Assembly (NCBI GenBank): GCA_026387845.1
Contig: JAPLKX010000089.1
Span: 1-9,942 of the forward strand
DNA from: Candidatus Hydrogenedentota bacterium
GTDB taxonomy: Bacteria > Hydrogenedentota > Hydrogenedentia > Hydrogenedentales > SLHB01
Reading direction: 5' to 3'
Length of the DNA: 9,942 bases
Each line of letters opens with the position of its first letter. The first letter of the stretch is position 1. Shown one piece after another: positions 1 through 4,990 of this stretch. The position numbers and the translations under genes are program-made. The notes under the pieces were generated by a model. That model was not told the origin of the DNA, searched no databases, and was given only the letters and a program-made list of their open reading frames with translations.

Positions 1-1110
1 ATCCCGTGCCTGCCCAAAACGGTCAACACGTTCATCGCATGGGGCGTCAGGATCATTCTCGAAGACCTGTACGGCTGGCAGGAACCCGTCACCCCGCATA
101 ACTGGCGCCGGCTGCACGCGCTCATCGCCGAGCGCAGCGCCGACCACGCCTGGCCACGCGACATACTCAAGCGCGCGGGGATCGTCCGCTCCGCAACCGA
201 ACTGTGGCGCGGCCGCGACGGGTCCGCCGACGACTTGTTCGATTACAGCCTCGAGTGGGCGTTCTTCTCGCGCACCCAGGTTGGGCAGCCTGACATACCC
301 CTGTACGAACTCGAACGGACCTGGGGCGAAACGAAACCCGGTGTGCCGCTCCCCGTCACGTTCGACCGGGCCGCTGCGCCGCCTCTCCCGCGCACCATCC
401 GCACCCTCGGCGACGTCCAAGACGCCGTCAGCCATTACGCAAGGCTCATCCCCTACGGAAAAGTCTTCTCGACCGCGACGCATTTCTCGACCGAAATCGA
501 TTACGCGCCTGTCTCAGACGCCGCGATGTCCGAGGCCATGCGGACAAGGCATGCGGCGACCAACAAGCAGCGCGATGTTTATGCCGGCTACATCACCCAC
601 GCCCTGCTAAACGAGCTTTCCCCGCACGGGCGCGAGCTGGCGTTCCAATTTTCGCTGGGCGCCGAGCCGCTTCCCCACGAATCCGCCAGTCTTCTCCGGC
701 AGCGCACCATCGGCCAGTTGGGAGAACTAATCAGCAGGTTCCCGGCCGTCCGGTTCGTTTGTTTTCTCTCGAGCCGGCACGCCAACCAGTCCCTGTGCAC
801 GCTCGCGCGTGAATTGCCCAACCTCTCACTCGCCGGCTACTGGTGGCACAACTTCTTCCCCGGAGCCATCCGCCAGGTGTTCGAGGAGCGGCTCGACATG
901 CTCCCCCTCAACAAGCAGATCGGCTTTTTCAGCGACGCCTATTGCGCCGACTGGGCCTACGCAAAAGCCCTACTCGTGCGGAAACTCATGGCCGAAGTAC
1001 TGGCAAACAAGATCGATTCAGGCCAATACAGTTTCGACGACGCCGTCAACATCTCCCGAGCCCTCCTCCACGACACCCCTCTCGATGTACTGGGAATCCG
1101 AAAAAACTAG
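1..1110 (+). CDS. Uronate-isomerase-like (UxaC-fold) protein, 5' end outside the window
   Basis: The frame is open from base 1 to the TAG at 1108-1110, giving at least 369 residues. A TTG at 235 could be mistaken for a start, but the open frame and similar protein character continue upstream, so the gene simply begins before the window. The C-terminal half resembles glucuronate/uronate isomerase, an amidohydrolase-superfamily TIM barrel that converts D-glucuronate to D-fructuronate: it has GYWWHNFFPGAIRQ, then LPLNKQIGFFSDAYCADW (Asp codon at 934-936), matching the family pattern G-WWFND...GM..Q...FVGMLTDSRS. Two family residues look changed. The HIGA-type strand reads FQFSLGAEP (Ser for His), and TDSR reads SDAY (Tyr for Arg). 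The HxH metal motif near the N-terminus lies outside the window. It may be a non-canonical isomerase or a relative with another substrate. The stop codon lies inside the inverted repeat that follows. Confidence 0.72.
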   Translation: MPCLPKTVNTFIAWGVRIILEDLYGWQEPVTPHNWRRLHALIAERSADHAWPRDILKRAGIVRSATELWRGRDGSADDLFDYSLEWAFFSRTQVGQPDIPLYELERTWGETKPGVPLPVTFDRAAAPPLPRTIRTLGDVQDAVSHYARLIPYGKVFSTATHFSTEIDYAPVSDAAMSEAMRTRHAATNKQRDVYAGYITHALLNELSPHGRELAFQFSLGAEPLPHESASLLRQRTIGQLGELISRFPAVRFVCFLSSRHANQSLCTLARELPNLSLAGYWWHNFFPGAIRQVFEERLDMLPLNKQIGFFSDAYCADWAYAKALLVRKLMAEVLANKIDSGQYSFDDAVNISRALLHDTPLDVLGIRKN

Positions 1111-1193
1111 GGACAGACTACGAATTTCCGTACGGTTTGGGCTCTTCGACAAAGTGAGGTCGCCGGAAATTCGTAGTCTGTCCCTAGTTTTTT
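1101..1193. terminator. Perfect 30-bp inverted repeat, probable bidirectional terminator (TAGGGACAG repeat family, copy 1)
   Basis: The arms 1101-1130 and 1164-1193 are perfect reverse complements over 30 bases, separated by a 33-base spacer. Each arm begins outside with an A6 or T6 run followed by CTAGGGACAG, so RNA from either strand would form a long hairpin with a U-rich 3' side. It lies between convergent genes: the TAG stop of the uronate-isomerase-like gene (1108-1110) is in the left arm, and the clpP stop lies one base beyond the right arm. It therefore makes up essentially the whole intergenic space. The length and perfection exceed what a terminator needs, which suggests a mobile mini-element serving as one. 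Confidence 0.8.
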
Positions 1194-1194
1194 T

Positions 1195-1779
1195 TCAGCC
1201 GATTTCTCTGGCGTTGTTGACGATTTTTGAAACCAGCCCGTATTCGACGGCTTCCTCGGCGGACATCCAGAAGTCCCTGTCGCTGTCGACGGCCACTTTG
1301 TCGATGGCCTGGCCGGTTTCGTCGGAGATAAGCTTGTTGAGCCGCTCGCGGATCTTGAGGATTTCCTGCGCCGTGATTCGGATGTCCGAGGCGACGCCGG
1401 CGGCGCCCGTGCTCGGCTGATGCATCATGAAGCGCGTGTTGGGCAGGGTGTAGCGGTCTTCACGCCCTGCCGCCAGCAGGATAGGCACGCCCATGCTGGC
1501 CACGAAACCCGCGCCGATGCAGATTATCTTCGATTGCACGTATCGCAGGATGTCGTAAATCGCAAACCCCACGTCCACCATCCCGCCGGGCGTAGTCACC
1601 AGCACGCGAATCGGGTCGTGCGAATCCGAATCCAGCACCAGCGCCTGCGTAATGACGTGCTCACCGAGGTTCTCGTCGATAGGCCCGTTGATGAGAATCG
1701 TCCGCGACTTCAACAGCTTCGCCGTGATGATTCCGGTCCCCCGCTCCATTTTCTCTTCTTCTTCTTCGGGACAAGGCAT
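1195..1779 (-). CDS. clpP: ATP-dependent Clp protease proteolytic subunit, ClpP
   Basis: This is the serine-peptidase barrel subunit that, with a Clp ATPase (ClpX/ClpA/ClpC type), degrades unfolded or tagged cytoplasmic proteins. The protein is 194 aa, a normal ClpP length. The catalytic Ser95 is in GFVASMGV, His120 in RFMMHQPSTGA and Asp169 in DSDRDF. The Ser-His and His-Asp spacings (25 and 49) equal those I recall for E. coli ClpP. MSAEEAVEYGLV is the usual C-terminal signature. The ATG at 1779 is chosen because GAGGGAG lies just upstream. An in-frame start at 1845 would add 22 unconserved residues and overlap the likely promoter. The N-terminus is odd: MPCP followed by five Glu and a second Met at residue 11, in the region that forms the axial pore loops in ClpP. 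The gene is monocistronic, convergent with its downstream neighbour and divergent from recG. No Clp ATPase gene is in the window. Confidence 0.93.
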   Translation of the reverse strand: MPCPEEEEEKMERGTGIITAKLLKSRTILINGPIDENLGEHVITQALVLDSDSHDPIRVLVTTPGGMVDVGFAIYDILRYVQSKIICIGAGFVASMGVPILLAAGREDRYTLPNTRFMMHQPSTGAAGVASDIRITAQEILKIRERLNKLISDETGQAIDKVAVDSDRDFWMSAEEAVEYGLVSKIVNNAREIG

Positions 1780-1815
1780 AGCTACTCCCTCATTGGTTTC
1801 ATAACAAATCACAAC

Positions 1816-1845
1816 ATTTTGCCATTCCACCAAGTAACCGGTCAA
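1816..1845 (-). promoter_or_regulatory. Candidate clpP promoter
   Basis: On the minus strand TTGACC (1845-1840) and CAAAAT (1821-1816) are separated by 18 bases. A TG one base before the -10 gives an extended -10. The start of transcription would fall near 1809, about 30 bases before the clpP ATG, with the GAGGGAG ribosome site in between. The -10 matches consensus at only 4 of 6 positions, so this is a candidate only. Confidence 0.4.
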
Positions 1846-1852
1846 AAAAAGT

Positions 1853-1880
1853 CTGGAGCCCGGAGACTGGAGACCGGAGG
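1853..1880. repeat. Four tandem 7-base units, (CT/CC)GGAGN
   Basis: The units CTGGAGC, CCGGAGA, CTGGAGA and CCGGAGG run head to tail without interruption from 1853 to 1880. CT and CC units alternate, so the true period is 14 bases repeated twice. The repeat lies in the divergent space just upstream of the clpP promoter. I see no gene function in it. It could be a small dispersed intergenic repeat or a protein-binding array. Confidence 0.7.
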
Positions 1881-1908
1881 AACTGCGGATCTTTCCCGTA
1901 TTTGAATG

Positions 1909-1933
1909 GTCCCAATTGTCCCAATCGTCCCAT
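1909..1933. repeat. Three tandem 9-base units, GTCCCAAT(T/C)
   Basis: GTCCCAATT (1909-1917) and GTCCCAATC (1918-1926) are followed by GTCCCAT (1927-1933), giving a near-perfect 9-base period. It sits in the clpP/recG divergent region, about 30 bases from the 7-base array and distinct from it in sequence. Confidence 0.65.
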
Positions 1934-1968
1934 TTTTCTCGACGCTGCCCCGCCTCTTGATCGACAAC

Positions 1969-1993
1969 ATCCTGTTAATCCCGTTATCCTGTC
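1969..1993. repeat. Three tandem ATCC(T/C)GTT-type units abutting the recG start
   Basis: The units ATCCTGTTA (1969-1977), ATCCCGTT (1978-1985) and ATCCTGTC (1986-1993) run directly into the recG ATG at 1997. ATCCTGTTAATC-type strings are, as I recall, common as dispersed intergenic repeats in several environmental bacterial lineages; that is memory and not a search. The array occupies the place where a ribosome-binding site is expected, and no purine-rich Shine-Dalgarno is visible there. Confidence 0.65.
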
Positions 1994-1996
1994 GAA

Positions 1997-4045
1997 ATGA
2001 AGAGTCTGGACTCCCCGGTGGAAACCCTCTCAGGCATCGGCCCAAAACGCGCAGTCCTGCTGGCCAACCTGGGCATCACCACGGTGCGCGACCTGCTGTT
2101 CCATCTTCCCCGCGACTACCAGGACAGGCGCCGCGTTACGCCTATTGCCGAGGCGCGCGAAGGTGAAACCGTGACGGTCGAGGCGGAGGTGGTGCGGGCG
2201 CGGCAAGTCCGGTTGCGCGGCCGGATGTCGCTGGCCGTGGTGACATTGCGCGACTCGTCTGGCGAGATGCAGGCGACGTGGTTCGGCCGTGGGTTTCTGG
2301 CGAAGGCGTTTGTGCCCGGCGCGCGCGGGCTGTTCACGGGGCCGGTCGGCAAGTACAAAGGCCCGGCGCTGAAAAACCCCGATTACGAAATGTTGTCTGG
2401 CGACGACGAGGAAGACCGGCTGCACACGGGCCGGGTCGTGCCCATCTACCGGCTCACCGAGAAAGTGACGCAACGGATGTTGCGCAGATGGGCCTGGAAC
2501 GCCCTGAACGCTTGTGCCCCGGAACTCGACGAGCCCCTGCCCGAACGCCTGCGCGCCAAATATAAGTTCCCACAAGTCGGACAGGCCATCCGCACCGCCC
2601 ATTTCCCCGACGAAATCGATCTGGCCCAAAAAGCCCGGGCGCGGTTCGCATACGAGGAACTCCTCGAGATCCAGCTCGGCGTCCTTGGCGAGCGGGCCCA
2701 ACGCCTCCACGAGGAAAAAGGCATCCGGCACATGACCAACGGCCCGCTGCTGGCAGCGTTCCGCGCGTCCCTGCCGTACAAGTTGACCTCGGCCCAGGCC
2801 CATGCCGTGGACGACATCCTGTCGGACCTCGAGTCGCCGCGCCCGATGCTGCGGCTGGTTCAGGGCGACGTGGGCAGCGGCAAAACCGTCGTGGCGCTCC
2901 ATGCCATCGCCGCCGCCGCCGACGGTGCGCACCAGACCGCCGTCATGGCCCCCACCGAAGTCCTCGCAGAACAGCATTTCCTGGTGTTGCGCGGCATGCT
3001 CGAACCGCTGGGCCTGTGGGTCGAGTTGCTGACCGGCTCGATGCGGGGCGCGGCGGCGGCCCGGCGGCGCATCTTGCGTGGCGAGGCCCATGTGGTCGTC
3101 GGCACCCACGCGCTCATCCAGGAAAAAGTCGAGTTCAAGCGGCTGGGACTCGTCATCATCGACGAGCAGCACCGGTTCGGCGTGTACCAGCGTAGCGAGC
3201 TCGCCGCAAAAGGAACCAACCCGGACGTCCTGCATATGACGGCCACGCCCATCCCGCGCACCCTCGCCATCACCGTATACGGCGGCATGGACGTCACCGT
3301 CATCGACGAGATGCCGCCGGGCCGGCTGCCGGTCAAAACGCGCCGAATCCCGGCCGACAAAATCCCCGACCTCTACAACTACATTGTCGAACGGGCGCAC
3401 GAACACCTCCAAACGTACTACGTCTGCCCGCTCGTCGAGGAAAGCGACAAACGCGAGCTCGCCGCCGTCACCACGCATTTCCACGAACTCTCGGCTGGCC
3501 CGTTTTCAGGGATCCGGACGGCCCTCATGCACGGCCGGCTTGATCCGGACGAAAAGGATCGCATCATGCGCGAGTTCAAGCAGGGCCTTGTCGACGTGCT
3601 GTTCAGCACGACCGTGATCGAAGTCGGCGTCGACGTCCCCAACGCCACAACCATGGTCATCGAAGACGCCGCCCAGTTCGGCCTCACCCAGCTTCACCAG
3701 TTGCGGGGCCGGGTCGGCCGAGGCAACGTACAGTCGTACTGCTTTCTCCTCGGGATGCCCAAGACGGAAGACGGGGCGCGCCGCCTCGATATCATGTGCA
3801 AGACCTCGAGCGGATTCGAGATCGCCGAAGAAGACCTCAAACTGCGAGGCCCCGGCGAGTTTTACGGCGTCCGCCAGGCCGGGCTCAGCGACCTGCGCGC
3901 CGCCGACCTTATCCGCGACGTGCGTCTGCTCGACCACGCACGCCGAGACGCTCAGGATATCCTCAAGCGCGACCCGGCCCTGGCCCAGCCGCAACACGCC
4001 CTGCTCGCCCAACGCGCCGCCAGGTTCCGCCAGAGAATTAAATAG
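1997..4045 (+). CDS. recG: ATP-dependent DNA helicase RecG
   Basis: RecG is a superfamily 2 helicase that remodels stalled replication forks and branch-migrates recombination junctions. The protein is 682 aa, close to the usual length of about 690. An N-terminal helix-hairpin-helix-like stretch, LSGIGPKRAVLLANLGI, precedes LLFHLPRDYQDRR (residues about 11-46). It is followed by the OB-fold wedge domain (about 55-130). The helicase motifs are intact: Walker A GDVGSGKT (290-297), DEQH (389-392) in VIIDEQHRFGV, TATPIPRT (from 415) and motif VI QLRGRVGRG (568-576), preceded by STTVIEVGVDVPNA. The ATG at 1997 is chosen because the typical RecG N-terminus begins right there. It lacks a Shine-Dalgarno, since the leader is the ATCCTGTT repeat. 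The gene is divergent from clpP. Its TAG stop is the first triplet of the TAGGGACAG motif of the next inverted repeat. Confidence 0.97.
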   Translation: MKSLDSPVETLSGIGPKRAVLLANLGITTVRDLLFHLPRDYQDRRRVTPIAEAREGETVTVEAEVVRARQVRLRGRMSLAVVTLRDSSGEMQATWFGRGFLAKAFVPGARGLFTGPVGKYKGPALKNPDYEMLSGDDEEDRLHTGRVVPIYRLTEKVTQRMLRRWAWNALNACAPELDEPLPERLRAKYKFPQVGQAIRTAHFPDEIDLAQKARARFAYEELLEIQLGVLGERAQRLHEEKGIRHMTNGPLLAAFRASLPYKLTSAQAHAVDDILSDLESPRPMLRLVQGDVGSGKTVVALHAIAAAADGAHQTAVMAPTEVLAEQHFLVLRGMLEPLGLWVELLTGSMRGAAAARRRILRGEAHVVVGTHALIQEKVEFKRLGLVIIDEQHRFGVYQRSELAAKGTNPDVLHMTATPIPRTLAITVYGGMDVTVIDEMPPGRLPVKTRRIPADKIPDLYNYIVERAHEHLQTYYVCPLVEESDKRELAAVTTHFHELSAGPFSGIRTALMHGRLDPDEKDRIMREFKQGLVDVLFSTTVIEVGVDVPNATTMVIEDAAQFGLTQLHQLRGRVGRGNVQSYCFLLGMPKTEDGARRLDIMCKTSSGFEIAEEDLKLRGPGEFYGVRQAGLSDLRAADLIRDVRLLDHARRDAQDILKRDPALAQPQHALLAQRAARFRQRIK

Positions 4046-4143
4046 GGACAGTCACCGTTTATTTCTTATTGGTTTCAAGGAACTGTTTTGGGTCCGGGTG
4101 GTTCTATAACGAGGAGAAATAAACGGTGACTGTCCCTATTTAA
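4038..4143. repeat. Perfect 29-bp inverted repeat (TAGGGACAG repeat family, copy 2)
   Basis: The arms 4038-4066 and 4115-4143 are perfect reverse complements over 29 bases, with a 48-base spacer. The outer part TAGGGACAGTCACCG matches copy 1 (TAGGGACAGACTACG) at 12 of 15 positions, while the inner arm and spacer differ. The recG TAG stop (4043-4045) lies inside the left arm. The outer ends are A/T-rich rather than pure T runs, so it could act as a terminator for recG, less obviously than copy 1. No transposase lies nearby, so if mobile it would need one supplied in trans. Confidence 0.8.
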
Positions 4144-4156
4144 ACGATTCCTCTGG

Positions 4157-4182
4157 TTGATTGTTGACAACCGTGATATAAT
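4157..4182 (+). promoter_or_regulatory. Candidate extended -10 promoter for the exported-protein gene
   Basis: A perfect TATAAT at 4177-4182 is preceded by TG and one base (4174-4176), making an extended -10. A weak -35, TTGATT (4157-4162), lies 14 bases upstream, which is short. The extended -10 could compensate. The start of transcription would be near 4189, leaving a leader of about 40 bases with GAGGGGAG at 4215-4222 before the ATG at 4230. An imperfect dyad, GGTTG (4156-4160) with CAACC (4168-4172), overlaps the promoter and might be an operator. Confidence 0.5.
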
Positions 4183-4229
4183 GCCGGTGGGAAAGGTGGC
4201 GCTTGAGGCGTAGTGAGGGGAGCGGTACG

Positions 4230-4805
4230 ATGAGAATTGCCTGCATTTGCGTGAGTCTTGCCGTGTTTGCGGCGGCCTTAATACTTGTCGGGGGGGCATT
4301 TGCACAGGCGGCCAACGCCGCCAGCGGCCAGGCCGCGGGTGAGGCCGTAAAACTAACCATGCCGGCTCCCGCTGCCGAAGTCACGTTTGTGGGCCGCGGT
4401 GACCGGGCCGCAGAGGTCGGCAAAGACGGCAACGTAACGGAGTTTACGCCCGACAAGCTTGTACTAAGAAACCGGGGCAAACGCGCGGGTGTGGCGCCCG
4501 TCCCGCCCGCCGCCGCTCCTGAATCTGTCAAACCAGCCGGGCCAAACCCGGTGGAAGAGGTCCAGAAGGCCGCCAAAGACGAAGGCGAGAAAGCCGTACG
4601 GGAAGCGCTTAAAGAAGCCGATGTCAAGTCCATTGAGGAAATGAGAAAAGGCCGGTATATGTGGTTTTTTGACGAGACCGGCAAAGTCATGTCCGAAGAA
4701 GAACTGGACCGCCGCATCGCCGACAAAGACGTCGCCGGCATTAAAGCCATGAACGATGACCGGGATGAGTGGACGCCCCGGAGCGCAAAAGCCGAACAAA
4801 AGTAA
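4230..4805 (+). CDS. Small exported protein of unknown function
   Basis: I do not recognise a family. The 191-aa product starts MRIACICVSLAVFAAALILVGGAFAQA: a short positive end, a hydrophobic core and an AFA|QA signal-peptidase site after about residue 25. No lipobox Cys is at the cleavage site, so a periplasmic or released protein is likely. The mature protein has a variable stretch, a Pro/Ala-rich linker (about residues 89-105) and a charged, probably helical C-terminal half containing GRYMWFFDETGKVMSEEELDRRI. The ATG at 4230 is chosen over an in-frame TTG at 4203 because GAGGGGAG lies 7 bases upstream and the signal peptide then starts at the N-terminus. The gene stands alone, between an inverted repeat with a candidate promoter and a terminal hairpin. 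Confidence 0.8.
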   Translation: MRIACICVSLAVFAAALILVGGAFAQAANAASGQAAGEAVKLTMPAPAAEVTFVGRGDRAAEVGKDGNVTEFTPDKLVLRNRGKRAGVAPVPPAAAPESVKPAGPNPVEEVQKAAKDEGEKAVREALKEADVKSIEEMRKGRYMWFFDETGKVMSEEELDRRIADKDVAGIKAMNDDRDEWTPRSAKAEQK

Positions 4806-4821
4806 CCCGGAGAGCCGGGTT
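4804..4821 (+). terminator. Hairpin overlapping the stop codon of the exported-protein gene
   Basis: AACCCGG (4804-4810) pairs with CCGGGTT (4815-4821) across a four-base AGAG loop. The hairpin begins within the TAA stop (4803-4805). No T run follows, so intrinsic termination would be weak. It may act mainly to stabilise the mRNA 3' end. Confidence 0.45.
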
Positions 4822-4830
4822 TCACGCGCT

Positions 4831-4916
4831 AAATTGCCTTCACAGTGCCGCGTTGCCATTGGCAAACCATTGCCGGCAGCCGACTTGGCTGATTTCGCAG
4901 TATTCTAAGGCAATTT
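4831..4916. repeat. Nested inverted repeats in the spacer before the glycosyltransferase operon
   Basis: AAATTGCCTT (4831-4840) is a perfect 10-base reverse complement of AAGGCAATTT (4907-4916). Inside lies a second near-palindrome, TTGCCA-T-TGGCAA (4853-4865), and a further ATTGCC at 4869-4874. The TTGCC/GGCAA word thus recurs five times in 86 bases. It could fold as one branched structure or hold several binding sites for one regulator. Confidence 0.5.
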
Positions 4917-4946
4917 TCCCCCCAAAAGAGACGTTGTAGAAGATGA

Positions 4947-4968
4947 CCCCGTGCCAGCCAGCGCGGGG
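4947..4968 (+). promoter_or_regulatory. Hairpin just upstream of the glycosyltransferase ribosome site
   Basis: CCCCGTGC (4947-4954) can pair with GCGCGGGG (4961-4968), eight pairs including one G-U, with a six-base loop. The AAAGGG ribosome site at about 4978-4983 and the chosen ATG at 4991 follow directly. If the upstream ATG at 4943 is the real start, the hairpin is instead inside the coding region. Confidence 0.4.
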
Positions 4969-4990
4969 CGGAACGGCAAAGGGCTATAAG

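Noticed and set aside
235..1110. Complete 291-aa gene starting at TTG 235
   Set aside because: The frame continues open to base 1 with protein-like sequence and there is no ribosome site before 235. The gene is cut by the window edge.
1780..1845. Longer ClpP starting at 1845
   Set aside because: The added 22 residues are unlike ClpP and overlap the likely promoter and ribosome site. The ATG at 1779 has GAGGGAG in the right place.
1853..1993. Possible CRISPR array made of the short repeats
   Set aside because: Units are 7-9 bases, directly adjacent, with no spacers, and no cas gene is nearby.
2030..3484. 484-codon open frame on the minus strand opposite recG
   Set aside because: It is antisense to clear recG helicase motifs. 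GC-rich genes commonly leave long open antisense frames, and the translation has no recognisable domain and a biased composition.
4164..4182. Perfect TTGACA next to perfect TATAAT
   Set aside because: Only seven bases separate them, far below the roughly 17 needed, so they cannot form one sigma-70 promoter. The TATAAT is kept as an extended -10.
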